64,000 nt of DNA from positions 8,065,001 through 8,129,000 of the forward strand of contig OX438745.1 in assembly GCA_949316235.1 (NCBI GenBank), read 5' to 3'. Under the pieces are notes generated by a model. That model worked only from the letters and a program-made list of their open reading frames with translations, was not told the origin of the DNA and searched no databases. This document shows positions 21,046 to 33,044 of this stretch, in pieces. Both the position numbers and the translations under genes were made by a program. The stretch's first letter is position 1. Each line of letters opens with the position of its first letter. Origin of the DNA: Oegoconia quadripuncta. Its lineage: Eukaryota; Arthropoda; Insecta; Lepidoptera; Autostichidae.

Positions 21046-21194
21046 GGCCCGTATTTCAGAATGTTACTCAAATGTAGATCTGCGCTTGAGCATAGTTAAA
21101 AAGAGATGCCGCTATATAAGTTACATAAAGCTGTCCCCTTTTAACTGTCCTCAAGCGGAGATCTCAGCTAGAGTAACATTGCGTAATACGTGCC
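21046..21194. mobile_element. Palindromic MITE, copy 1
   Basis: GGCCCGTATTTCAGAATGTT on the left is mirrored by AACATTGCGTAATACGTGCC on the right, so nearly the whole 149 bp is an imperfect inverted repeat. It is related to 51268-51377. Termini and TTA/TTC-like flanks suggest a PIF/Harbinger-type origin; uncertain. Confidence 0.65.
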
Positions 21195-21840
21195 TTCGTT
21201 CCTATTCTCCTTATGCGCCGAGACCCCACAGCATACGGTCCCCTGAAATCAATACAATGTCGCAAGCGCAAGTAGGTAACACATTTCGCGACATATTCCA
21301 GAATTCCAAGAGTTAAAGTAAACATATCATAGCAGTCACGTTACAAAAATAGCGTCCAAGGTGACGTAAAGATACCGAGACTGTTAGTCAAAGGAAATTA
21401 GAAATGATTATTTATTGTCGCTCAGAACCGTGGGACATGTCTTCTCATAGTTTAAATTTAGACGAATTATAATTTTATGTGAAATGTCACTATTTGTTAT
21501 GTTCGCCTTTTGAAATCTTTCGACGGCGTCACAGATAAATGGGAAGATTTTTAAGTATGATATTTAAGTAAATTAGATAAAGAGAACAGCTATATTATTC
21601 AGTAAGTCCACAGGTAAAATTCATGATGAGATCTCAAACGATTACGAACTTTGTCTCACACGCAAAATGTATTGTTATTAGGCACTCGGACATCCGAATG
21701 AAAAGTCATTATTTATATTTTAAATTCGAAGTCAGAGAATACAGTTTGTACATACTACAGCTGGAATACAAACAGGAGTGGAGTTCAGCTATTTAGATAA
21801 TGTCAAAAAACTGTGCTGAAACCGTACCAAATAGCAACCA

Positions 21841-22080
21841 TTTCGGTTGGTGGTTATACTATATATTAAATGTCCGCCTGGCTAGCTACCACCATCTTAT
21901 CTAAATCTGCCGCCAAACAGCAATGTTAATAGCATTGCTGTGTTCCGGTTGTCACAGAGAAGATATTCCCTAAATATTTGGGTTTCCGGGTCAGTTCGCT
22001 TCCACCTTCGGCCTCATCTTCACTTAACATCGGATGTGATTGAGGTCAAGTGCTGACCCGTTGAGCATTAAAAAAAAGCC
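21841..22080 (+). repeat. SINE family 1 copy, head truncated
   Basis: Runs from TTGGTGGTTATAC and CCTGGCTAGCTACCACCATC to GTTGAGCATTAAAAAAAA. Confidence 0.83.
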
Positions 22081-22084
22081 AAGG

Positions 22085-23100
22085 GAAAAAATTTTTCAAT
22101 CGTCTGCGCTGTCCCTTTCACAAAGACATCTACTTAAATAACTTCATTCTTTTTGAAGGACTTGAATGTAACGAATTCAAATACTGACAGCCTAACTGAG
22201 CCTAATTTCAGTCTATTTAGACTTTTGGCACTCTCATTCCAAAATTCCTTTGACATTTCAGATTACTGATTCATATTTCAGAATTCTGCTTTAATTTAAT
22301 CCATTTTTCAGTATCTGTTCAGAACCCAGCCTAGCTAAGCGACAGGGCAATGGAATTACGTATTCCAAGACCCACCGACTTCCCCACAAAAGTCATTCGC
22401 GAAGTTTAATTTGTAACTTACTTATGCCATTTGGTTTTATTATTAAAAAGTTTCTGTAGCGACATGTTAAGGCGCTGTAATGGGATAAACTTGAGCAAAT
22501 TGAGTGTGTTAGCAGTCTTTGGGTTAAAGTTTTAAGGAGTTATTATGATATAGTGCAGTAGAGTGGGCCAGGATATTCCTTTTTGTTTTTACCCGACTGA
22601 ATCGAAGTTATGTATTTGGAGCGTATCAATGTATTTGGGATTTTTTATTCCCTAGCTCGTAGCACCCAACAAACATAATATACAATAACTTTCGTAACTC
22701 GTAAGAAAAACTGCAATGGTGCTTGTTTTCCTTTATTGTGGAATCGAAGTTTGTCACCTAAAAAGTACAGATTTTGATCACGACATCAGCTATCTAGATC
22801 GCTCAGGTATAACATATGTAAATAACAGCTGCTACATACTCAAAAACGAATACTCACACATACACATTAACACTCACTTCATTCACACAAAACTACACTT
22901 GCAGAGACCTCAAAAATCAATCTTTTATGTTATATATTCATTTATTTTTTCTTTTTCTTCACTATTTTCTTTTAATTGTCCAAAAAATCGATAAAATATA
23001 ATTAGGCAATCTGTTCATTTATTGTAAATGTCTTCCTGCGATACGGTTCTGGGACCAGTGTAGGAGCAAAGTATTTGGAGCGCGCAGCCCAGGTAGGAGT
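22085..23100. other. No gene recognised
   Basis: Mixed AT-rich sequence. A 92-codon open stretch at 22716-22994 lacks any recognisable motif and has no splice context; the right part may be flanking sequence of the LINE at 23120. Confidence 0.45.
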
Positions 23101-23124
23101 TAGAATTTAAGTAACTAATTTTGA

Positions 23125-24078
23125 TATGCAGACGACCTCCAAATTTATTGCCAAGGTAACATAGAAAACCTGTCAAATGCAATTGAAGTCACAAATAATG
23201 GTCTCTCGCGGATTCTAAACTGGAGTAAATCTTTTGGCCTCAAAGTAAACCCAACTAAAACCCAAACTATTAGTAGTTATTTTATATCACGAATTGACTT
23301 CGATTGCCTTCCCCCTGTTGTATTTGATGGTGTCATTATTCCTTTCAGCAATCAGGTGAGAAATCTGGGGATAGTGTTTGATAATGCACTATCCTGGAGT
23401 TCTCAGGTCAGCGAGGTTAGTAGAAGGATATTTGCAGCCTCGAAATCCCTCAACCGCCTACGGAATTTCTTACCAATTGCCACTAAAATAACGTTAGCAC
23501 AAGCCCTTCTTCTACTGATATTAGACTACGCTGACTGTTGTTATCCAGATTTAACTGTTGAGCTGACTAACAAGCTTGAGTGACTACAAAACCTGGCTAT
23601 TCGGTTCATCTATGGCCTACGTAAATATGACCACGTATCTTTTTATCGAAACCGGCTGAAATGGCTTTCTGTATGTCAACGCAGAAATCTCCACTTTCTT
23701 TCACTCCTCTAGTCCGTTCTGTTTAACCCGGAGACTCCCATGTATTTAAAACAACGCTTCCTATTTCTTTCTTCCACACACAGTCTCCCCCTTCGTTCGT
23801 CCGATAACCTTCGGCTTTATGTTCCCCCCAATACGTCCAATTACTATAGCAAATCTTATACTCTGCAAGCAATCCGTTTATGGAACGCTCTTCCCGAGTC
23901 TATACGTCGTGCACAATCATCATTTACTTTTAGAGCACAAGTCAAGGCAGCGTTTTCTAGCGTCTTGACTGTTGCCATATTCGTGGTTCTGAGTTTTGGT
24001 AATTATCGTATCCATTATTTTCTTTGGTGTCACATATATTGTATATGTATGTGTGATAATTTATCACTATATAGGTAG
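23125..24078 (+). pseudogene. CR1/Jockey-type reverse transcriptase, 5'-truncated and broken
   Basis: One frame runs from the palm-domain YADDLQIYC (23125) through NWSKSFGLKVNPTKTQ, LGIVFDNALSWSSQV, FIYGLRKYDHVSFYRNRLKW and YSKSYTLQAIRLWNALPESI, the standard C-terminal order of insect CR1/Jockey-like ORF2. Two in-frame stops, TGA at 23581 and TAG at 23710, break it. Endonuclease and the N-terminal RT blocks are missing. It is dead, but the sequence is only moderately decayed. Confidence 0.9.
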
Positions 24079-24378
24079 GTATGTTTTACACTATCATTGC
24101 ATGTAAGTTGATGTTCATATCTAACGTATGTATGTTTATATCTATTGTTTAGTATCTATTATTTTATATATATATTTTTTAAATCATTGGTGCACAAACC
24201 TACTTGCTTTTATCCCGTTCTACTTTTTCCTCTACCCAAAGGTTGTCTGGTAGAAATCGCTTAATAGCGATAAGACCGCCTGGTTGTACAATTATGATTT
24301 TTTTTTAAGCTATATTTAAGAAGTGTATTGTAGAATTTTGTGCAATAAAGTGTACTTGATTGATTGATTGATTGATAT
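24079..24378 (+). repeat. 3' UTR and tail of the LINE
   Basis: Contains GGTTGTCTGGTAGAAATCGC and AGCGATAAGACCGCCTG, AATAAAGTGTACT, then a (TTGA)n terminus at 24356-24378. This defines the tail recognised at 455, 10088, 11080, 15255 and 18405. Confidence 0.82.
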
Positions 24379-24454
24379 AATAATGCCCTAACAACAACAT
24401 TACATACAAATATGTAGTTTAAAAGTGTATAATTTAATAATTAAAATGCGAAAA

Positions 24455-24660
24455 TTTGGATCTTTGTTCGTTGATCACGGCAAAACGGATTTGGATGAAA
24501 TTTGAAATATAGGTAGAATATACCCTGGATTAAGACATAAGATCTTTTATCCCGATAAAGTTAGTAGTTCCCGCGGGATAAGCAAATTAAACATATCCGC
24601 GATAAAGCTATTCCATGCAGGCGAAGTCGCAAGCGGAAAGCTATAGTGACGTAATAAAGA
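24455..24660 (+). repeat. Dispersed repeat shared with 47415-47640
   Basis: CACGGCAAAACGGATTTGGA, then GGTAGAATATACCCTGGATT, then GCGATAAAGCTATTCCATGC and a GCGAAGTCGCAAGCGGAAAG end are common to both. Lepidopteran-type repeat; class unresolved. Confidence 0.7.
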
Positions 24661-24778
24661 CATTTTTCGATTTATGTGTTTTTTTAATCAAAACATTAAA
24701 TTTACTTTTGTAGTATCTGCAGCAAATCGTCATTGGCTGAAAGTACCAAGTGTACCAACGTACGATTATCACTTAGAT

Positions 24779-25091
24779 CAGTATTTCCCAAAGTGTGGGT
24801 CGCGACCCACTGGTGGGTCGCGGGTAGATTTTAGATGGGTCCTGAAACTATAGGACGATTGTCGTACTCGTTCAATTTTCATTTTACTCGTTCGTTCGTC
24901 GTCGTTGTCCAGCAGTGAACGTCAGTAGGCTGATGATGATGGTATGGTGGTGAACTTACGATAAGAATAAACGCGTAAATGCTGCGGCAGCAACATACCG
25001 CTGCTTTTTTGTCTTCATGATACAAGGTGGGCCGCGAACTTTAAACTTTCTTGTAGATGGGTCTCGGTCCCGAGAAGTTTGGGAAACACTG
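24779..25091. mobile_element. Non-autonomous hAT element with perfect 8-bp TSD
   Basis: The ends CAGTATTTCCCAAAGTGTGG and, reversed, CAGTGTTTCCCAAACTTCTC are imperfect inverted repeats. ACTTAGAT is duplicated at 24771-24778 and 25092-25099. Subterminal GGGTCGCG motifs occur; no coding. Confidence 0.9.
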
Positions 25092-25372
25092 ACTTAGATA
25101 TATGCTGAATTTATTTTGATTATACTCGGCAAACGAAAAATTTGTAAAAGTTACCATACGGGGCCAATCTACTAGTGACAGGAACCTGAATATGTCAAAA
25201 CAGACAAGATATTGGATAATATTGCCCGAGGTCTCCAACCATAATTTTATTTAATATAAGGCCTATCCAGTGACATACCAACCATGGCTTTTGGGAGTGT
25301 ATACCAAATTGCCCTTGGCCCTTTACAACTGATACCTTTGTCAGAGATGTGTGATTGATGATCAGATATATC

Positions 25373-25698
25373 TTTTTTTTTATGCATAACGGGTTGGTAC
25401 TTGACCTCATGTTAAGTGAAGTGAAGATGTGGTCGAAGGTGGAAGCGTACTGACCCGGAAACCCCAACACATTTGGGGGACTGGTTATCTTATCTCTGAC
25501 AACCGGATCACAACAATGCTATTAACATCGCTGCTTGGCTGCAGATTTAGATAAGATGGTGGTAGCTAGCCAGGCGGACATTTAAAATGCCCTACCACCA
25601 ACCAAACCGTGTACTTAAATATGTACCCCGCTGGGGATCGAACCCGCGACCTCCGATTCGTAAACCCAATGTTGTTTACATTGAGCCACGGAGGCGGT
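25373..25698 (-). repeat. SINE family 1 copy, full length
   Basis: A tail at 25373 (as T run). The head reaches CCGCCTCCGTGGCTCAATG, with the B box GGGTTCGATCCCC. A small duplication (GTGAAGTGAAG) lies near the 3' end. Confidence 0.9.
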
Positions 25699-26661
25699 CT
25701 TAAAGGATAAAGATATGACATAGTCACAGGCACCTTTCAAGGTAAAGAAATGTTGTGTTCCGACTGGTTGACATAAGATAAGCATTCCCCTAAAAGTTTC
25801 TAATGAGCTTTCTATCTGTATTTCATGAAAATGACCTAAGATCATGATTGGGGTCAACCGCTCTCACGGTGTGTAAGTATGCTGGATTTTAAACACCAAA
25901 ATACTTATACGATTTAAATCCTCGTTAAGTACAAAGTTCTGGCATACGTTGCAACAAATCTGCCAAGTACTTTCACACATCGTAAAGTCCCTTAGCGGAA
26001 GGCATAAAAGTTTTACGAGACCATACCGGCCCTAATTAAATAATAATTTAAGGTTTCCCTGACCTTGCTTCTCATATATAATAACATTACAAGATATTGG
26101 AAAGATGGTGGGCATCTGTGTATTTCTTTTTTTTTTTATAGAGCGGATATTGCAGTGATGCCTTCTGTTATTTTCTAAGCCTCGATGAAAACGATGGACG
26201 TTATGCGTTTGACAAATCTGTGTGCGCATCTGTGTCCATAGTAGTCCAGTAAGGACACACTTTTAAGTTCCTATCATCAAAGGCCGTGATTTTTTGCACA
26301 TGGATAGAGTACCTGTCAGTGATAGAATAAAAATGATTTCTAACAATTCGGTAGCTTGCTTTAGTTATAGTAGGTATTTAGTAATAAAATATGGACTATT
26401 AAATTAAAATTCCCACTGTGAATTTGATTGCGTTGGAGAATATACTAAGTATAATATAGGTACTACTCATCACTTAGTTTAGAAGGTGGCACAGGCTCGG
26501 CCCGTGTGGGAGAGTGCCCAAGATGCTGACCGCATTACCTCGCTGGATGGCGATGCTTAATCTTTGAGCAAGATAAGTGCCAACTCTTGGGTCGCCTGAT
26601 ACGTCGACCAGTCTAGTCGCCAGCTCATTATAAAAAGATAGAGCTCCGGGTCCCCAAGGAC

Positions 26662-26912
26662 TTTTTTTTTTCTTTATCCACAACCGGTTAGCACTTGACC
26701 TCAATCACACCTGATGTTAAGTGAAGATAAGGCCGAAGGTGGTAGCGTACTGACCCGGAAACCCCATCTTATTTGAGGGACTGGCTATCTTATCTCTGAC
26801 AACCGGAACACAATAATGCTATTAACCTTGCTGTTTGGCGGCAGCTTTAGATTAGATGGTGGTAGCTAGCCAGGGGGACATTTAATATGCCCTACCACCA
26901 TCCAAACCAATG
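26662..26912 (-). repeat. SINE family 1 copy, head truncated
   Basis: Reverse-strand tail at 26662. The body matches through GGTAGGGCATATTAAATGTC and ends before the tRNA-like head. Confidence 0.85.
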
Positions 26913-27439
26913 ACCTAGAGTCTCAGTTAACTCCAAAAGGAATTTAATTATTATCTGGACCTTTTCGGCTGTCCCACCCGCCGCACCAGCTTTAATAGTC
27001 GAGGACTGGAGGGGGGACGGGGCCAAAATATCGACATAGGTCGCATCCCATACAACAGCCCTACTGCATAGTAGAGCAACATCCCATTCGGCCTCTTCCC
27101 ACCATCACGTACCATACCGTTCGGCTCGTATTTTTTGAGATATTTTTTTAAAGCTACAAATGAAACGTTATACGTGTCTCCAACCGCTGTTATTTTATAT
27201 CTCATGCATGAAATATGTAAAATTCAGTCTTATGATTATCCTATTACGCCGTTTCTTTTCCCACAGATAACGTCCCTTTCCGATGAGGTGGTAGTTTGAA
27301 CTTACAGACAGACAAACTGTCTGAGAATTTATTAAAAACGACATTGGAAACATTAGTGTTGTGAAAACTCTGAAACAAAGACATGGCTTAATGGTCTCGT
27401 AACTAAGCCAAAACACAATAAAAAGAAAAAAGATGGGGT

Positions 27440-27584
27440 TGCGGTGTGGGGACTTGGGAGTAACACAAATTAGTACACACAAGTTGTCTTGACGATGGTC
27501 GTTTATTGTCTGTCTCACTTTCTGGATAAATCATCGGTACATACACCTCACATTAGTGCGGGGAAAGCTGATGCATACACTACA
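27440..27584 (-). repeat. 3' LTR (by minus orientation) of the non-autonomous element
   Basis: 145 bp, TG...CA on both strands, identical in every base to 31641-31785. The polypurine tract abuts it at 27585-27602. Confidence 0.93.
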
Positions 27585-27602
27585 CCTTCCCCCTTTCTTT
27601 TT
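27585..27602 (-). promoter_or_regulatory. Polypurine tract
   Basis: 18 purines on the minus strand (AAAAAGAAAGGGGGAAGG) directly precede the LTR, the expected plus-strand primer for reverse transcription. Confidence 0.85.
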
Positions 27603-30600
27603 AAAAAAGAAAAAAAATATTGCAAATTTTTTTTTTTTTGTTACAAATTTAGAGTATATTTTTTTTTAAATATTTTACCATTCTTAGAGTTTGAATAACA
27701 TAAACACAAGTATCAAAAATGCATGGTTGAATAAAAACTAACAAAAATATATATTAATATTTAACTGTAAGTAGAATTACCGGAAAAAAAAACTAGTAGA
27801 AAACGACACTATAGCAATCGTATTGTATAAAACCAATCATCTAAAATTAAACAAATTAAAATATCTAAATAAAGTTAACTTTAAAATTTAGACCTTTTCT
27901 TATTATTAATTGAATTTTAATTTATATTTTAGCCCAAAAGTAAATAAAGTAAAAGGAACATTAGCTATTTGTAATCTAGGTACAATAATTAAAAATAATA
28001 ATTGCTAATTTAAAAAAACTATCAAACAGTCAATGACATGAGTATAATTGATACCTACTTAATTTTGAAACCTGTTTACCTGTACCTCTAAACAAGTTGA
28101 TTATATCTTACCACAGTAAAAAACCATTTAATATCAAAATAAAAATTAATATAGAAGAACAACTCAATTTATATAAGTAGGTCATTAAAGTTAATAATAA
28201 AAAATATAAAACTTAAGCTACATACATTAGGTAGGTGCACCACAATTATCTTTAAAAAATTACACATTTTAAATTTTCACATTTAAAAAATATTTAATTC
28301 TATATTCATACAATTTATGTACTCAAAACTTATTTCGTATTACATTTAGAAGTCAAAACGCCATGTTAACAATATGAAATTATTAATTTATTGTGAATAA
28401 TTATTCTCTATTTATGAGACGCATAAAATTTTAAATGACCGCTACCTATCTCCTATTCCTCCTAATTTCTTTGTAATTTATTATTGTACTTGCATGATTA
28501 CAATAAAAATAAATTCATTCTACGACATTATTTATTTTCACATTCTCTTATTTTTCATTAATGACATTTCCTATCTTTACCTTTCTCATTCTCCATATTA
28601 TTTACCACTACATCTTACATACATTCATAGGTACACCTTAAATCATTTCATCATTTGGGCTGGCCAGCCATCTTAAATATTTATAGGTACATATCACTTC
28701 AATAACTTGAGTCGACTCTTAATTATTATTATTCCTAAATACATAGGCATCTTTGTACCTAGTATGGGTTATGCGCATACCCTGTATTCATTTATTTGGG
28801 GCCTTAATTTAAGTCACTATATGACTCCAACAATTCTCACAGAGAAATCTCGTTTACACCATGATCGAATTAGAAGGACCTGACCCTCAAAGTACCTTTA
28901 TTTGTGTACCTAATACTCAATTGCCCTTCATTCTAATACCATAATTTATATACACATACAAATTGAATTCTTTGGTCTACAAGAATTTTACATCACATAT
29001 GGGTGATCAATCCAATGTTTTTTAAAATCTCATGTACCAAATGATTCCCAACAACTTTGAACTAACCTTTGACATAAACCTGACCTATCTATAAAACACT
29101 ATCATTCAAATCACAATAAATCATCAACTCTACATAAATCTTTTCCCACGCTTATGCGATTCAATCTTATCTTACCGTTGAGAAAAGTACCTAAATGCAC
29201 TCGATGGTAACAAAAAGATTTTAATAATACCTAACCATAATCTATCTACTTGACCTAAACTTCTCGTTTATCTATATACTTCATCACCACGTCGAAATTA
29301 AATAATAAACCAACAAAACAACTTTCCAGAAAAAATAAAATGCAAGATACTATTTCCTGAAAAAGAACTCTACCTCATACATTCTTAACTTCGCTACTAC
29401 AAAATATTCGGATAACTAAACTATCTGTGTATGCAGCTATACTTTCTAAGTATGTAAATATCATAAAATCACAGGCAAGTATGTGTCAGTAATGCCATTA
29501 TCTTATTTCTTGCCACAGTGATACCTACCAAAATTGTGCATCAGCATTATGATTCTCAGTAACAATAACAATATGTTGTCGCTATGTGACCTGGCATTGC
29601 AAGGTGCATATGCCGCTTGTTTATATGAAACATGAGTACCTACGTAACTAAAAACATTAGACACTGCATGCTTGAATCTTCTGCAATCAATTATTTTATA
29701 CAACGGAAATACAATTACCTTGAAACTGTAATGGACACTAAGTACATGATTCAAAAAGGGAACTAGGTATAGAACTTTTCTGTAAATAAATTAATTTCGT
29801 TATGAATGAGACATAATAATATGACATTAGTATTTCACACTGATAAATATATTTAATTTCTTTTCAAGTATTTGTGTTAATCCCCACAAATATTTGGTTC
29901 GTTCAAATAAATAGCTGTATAGATCTATAGACATCTGATTACCTAGTAAATTCCGTTTGTAATGTTTATCTAAATATGTAAAAGTTTCGGAATTTTTGTT
30001 TAATTAACCATGAATACTTGCTACTCCTTATTGAAATTTAAAATTTACTGTAAGAATTCATATTTCTGTTAATATTTATGAAAATATCCTAAAGGTAATA
30101 AAATAATCATAACATGAAATTTTGCGATAGCTTACGTAGCATTCAGCATTATCATATATTATTGATATAAAAAAATGCGTGAATATTTTAAATAACTGAA
30201 ATGTTCTTGCTTTTCTCACAAATATTTACCCTTACCGGGATTCGAACCGGTCGCGGATTCGTTAACTTTAAATTTCTAAAACATATTTCCAATGAATAAA
30301 AATATCTTTACTTTAAAATTGGTAGAAATTTACTTTTAGTTTGATACTACTTACGTCAATTGCCAAATAATTTATTTGCCATTTGCCAAATATTTATTAA
30401 TTTATAAATTATATTTCGTTAGTCTACAATGGATAATTTAACAATAAAAATAGCACACAGGGAATCATATTAAATATTTCATGCAATACGTAAATTCTGT
30501 GCAATATAAGACAATTTAAATTATATCTTTAATACAATATTTGTAATTATTAATATTTATAAACTGATTGAATTAAAAAATACTGTGAAATATCTATTTC

Positions 30601-31625
30601 TGAACAAATGATGATACATTTATAGGACTTATGTTATTGTCTCACTTACCTTAACATTTTGGATAACTCGACTACCGACGTACCTTGAATTTGCAAACTA
30701 AAATACTATTATTGTTAACATGGGTTTTATGAGTACATAGAGCTATATTATAGTTACAGTGAGTTATATATAAAATTTGTTCGTGAAAACATCGTTAAAT
30801 ATCATTTACTATTAAATATTTGTCACATTTTCATAGTAAAATTTTAATTAAATTGAACTGTATGTAAAATCAGTTCCATACCAAAAATACAGAAATAACT
30901 TTAATAATGTACCATAAACATTTTCCAAAAATAAATCAATCAATTTCTACTCCTCATTACGTAAAAATAATAATAAATTTATAATTTTTAATCCAAATAT
31001 TTATATTAATTTTTATGTGGTACACCATCTTATATTTTGTAAATAATAAAAAAAATATATTATCGCATATTATAATGCGCGAAGTTTTTTTTTTTTTTTT
31101 TTCTTTAAATGAGAAAATATTTAAAAGAAATAAGGGAAAAAATTAAAAATGTCTGTCATGTTCACTCACTATTCACTTTTGTCACTCGTTACCGACCGCT
31201 TATCACAACCTGCCTATTCGTGCCTCCTGCTCCATCCTGATGTTTCCTCCGGTCACCAACTTCTCCCGGCGCCCAGCTATAACCATCCATCTACGACACC
31301 TTCAACGCCCAGCGCCCAGCTTACTTTCACGTCTGGTACCATCTTCTCATCCAACGCTCACCAACATTCTCAGTCTCTATTTACTTAATATTCTCTTCGT
31401 TACATTTCTTTGTATATCTGCATATCCTTATCCTTCTTGATCTTTGACTCTTTATCTTCTTCACATTGATTTTTAAAACATAGTCCGCTTTATCACTTAA
31501 CGCCCCTCTCATGTTCAATCACATTTTATTTATTTTACAATAAAAAAATTCTTTGTTTTCACAAAAAAAATTGTCCAAACATTATTATTCTGTTTTGCTA
31601 TGCACAGCACTGCCCAAAGGCAGCA
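27603..31625. other. Interior of the LTR element: AT-rich, non-coding
   Basis: No open frame above about 85 codons and no retroelement protein motif. It is strongly AT-rich, with T runs (31084-31104). 31149-31440 is more balanced in composition but also carries no recognisable protein. Confidence 0.8.
30219..30263 (-). repeat. tRNA-like SINE head scrap inside the LTR element
   Basis: The reverse strand has CGACCGGTTCGAATCCCGGT, a T-arm with paired CCGG flanks, followed by AAGGGTAAATATTTGTG as in SINE family 3. Confidence 0.5.
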
Positions 31626-31640
31626 CTGGCAGGGTCGCCA
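31626..31640 (-). promoter_or_regulatory. Primer-binding site, tRNA-Arg type
   Basis: On the + strand CTGGCAGGGTCGCCA looks like the 3' end of a tRNA including CCA; its first eight PBS bases, TGGCGACC, are those known for arginine-tRNA-primed insect elements such as mdg1/412. Confidence 0.7.
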
Positions 31641-31785
31641 TGCGGTGTGGGGACTTGGGAGTAACACAAATTAGTACACACAAGTTGTCTTGACGATGGT
31701 CGTTTATTGTCTGTCTCACTTTCTGGATAAATCATCGGTACATACACCTCACATTAGTGCGGGGAAAGCTGATGCATACACTACA
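31641..31785 (-). repeat. 5' LTR (by minus orientation) of the non-autonomous element
   Basis: Identical to 27440-27584. It is adjacent to the primer-binding site at 31626-31640 and should contain the promoter of the element transcript. Confidence 0.93.
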
Positions 31786-32052
31786 GGGTATTCTTTATTT
31801 AAAAGTGCGAGAAGCGGTATTGGTAGAGTTTTATGCCGTGGTAAACCTAAAATTACACAGCTGCTCGATGGGTAGTTGTTACAATAGAAATAAACACTTG
31901 TAAAGTGTAAGTAATACGAGACACAATAACTACTTAATGTCTCAACTAAGTGCCATGCCCATGTGATTTAAACTTAAAAACAAATGATAAAAAACCGATT
32001 AACGGTTTTAAATACTCCCATAAGAAAAACTTTCGATTATTGTTTTCATATG

Positions 32053-32365
32053 TAGGGTTGCCATAACTTCTAGAAGTCAATACGGAACGTTTTCTTTTCT
32101 GATGCCTAAAACTCGAACCTAAGACATTCAATACCGACACGCGGCTTTTGAACTATGTTTGTAGTATGAGTTTTGTAACAGATGGGTATTGATCTAATGA
32201 GATTATCTCCACGGTAGTGGCTATCGCGCTCGCGCCTGTCACCTCTCCATTCTATTTCCGTATTTTGTCGAAATACGGGACAAATACGGGACAAATTTTA
32301 GTAATACGGGACGGGATGGTCAATACGGTGAGAGTCCCGTATATACGGGACGTATGGCAACCCTA
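32053..32365. mobile_element. Non-autonomous hAT element with perfect TIR and TSD
   Basis: The 13-bp TIR TAGGGTTGCCATA is exact at both ends. TTCATATG is duplicated exactly at 32045-32052 and 32366-32373. The right subterminal region carries several ATACGGGAC repeats, likely transposase-binding sites. No transposase. Confidence 0.93.
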
Positions 32366-32756
32366 TTCATATGGTACTTATGTAGTTATATTAAGTAACA
32401 TATCTCCATGATCTCAAGGTAACCAAACATGACATTTCAGTTTGACAAGTGCGACTGTTTAGATCAAACCGGGCCTTATTTTTTTGGGCCGGGCTTTTGG
32501 GCTTATATGAAGGTACCGCCATAAATAGGTAGATATATGGTGTAGGATCTTGGTGCTCGATATTGATGGGTAATTTTTAGTGACTTAGTAGACGAGTAGT
32601 TTTTGACAAAGGAAAATATTACCCCAAAAATAATCAAGGAAGAGACACAGTTCAGGAACGAGCTAAATGTCGTAATTTATTTACTACAATACGGAAAATT
32701 ACGTTTTATTAGGTTATTCTGCTTCGTCCTCAGCTTGTTTCTGTTACTCTCGTTAA

Positions 32757-33004
32757 AGCGCTTATTACACTATTCCATTTTTAGGAAATAATTAGGAACA
32801 CTCTAATTAGGAAATCGGAATTCAGGAAGCGTTTATTACACCATTCTATAAATGCAGACACTAATTCGGCATACATTGCTCTCTGCATTTAGGATAGAAG
32901 TAGTGCGGTAGGTACCTTCCAATCCACTAAATCGTAATCTAACTGTGCTAATTTCGATTACCCCTTCCTATTTCCTATTTTCTACAAATAAGTGTAATAA
33001 GCGC
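32757..33004. mobile_element. TTAA-flanked element in the channel gene intron
   Basis: AGCGCTTATTACACT and AGTGTAATAAGCGC form inverted ends, with TTAA outside each (32753-32756 and 33005-33008). The same GCGTTTATTACAC motif repeats internally. It suggests a piggyBac-type non-autonomous element; there is a one-base TIR offset. Confidence 0.6.
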
Positions 33005-33044
33005 TTAAGACGCGGGCTTAATTTTAAATGAGTTTCCTACTTAC

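Larger units (their letters stand above)
27440..31785 (-). mobile_element. Non-autonomous LTR retroelement with AT-rich non-coding interior
   Basis: Two identical 145-bp direct repeats bound 4.06 kb of DNA and are flanked by GGGT (27436-27439 and 31786-31789). On the minus strand the order is LTR (TGTAGTG...CCGCA), a primer-binding site TGGCGACCCTGCCAG with no spacer, interior, a polypurine tract AAAAAGAAAGGGGGAAGG, LTR. The interior has no gag or pol, only AT-rich sequence with a SINE scrap at 30219. LTR identity implies very recent insertion. The structure fits a LARD/TRIM-like element moved by a partner's enzymes. Confidence 0.92.

Noticed and set aside
22716..22994. 92-codon frame as a small secreted or membrane protein
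   Set aside because: No signal peptide at the start, no splice context, AT-rich composition like the flank.
27585..31640. AT-rich block as nuclear mitochondrial DNA
   Set aside because: No mitochondrial gene motif, and the flanking LTRs, PBS, PPT and target duplication explain the unit.
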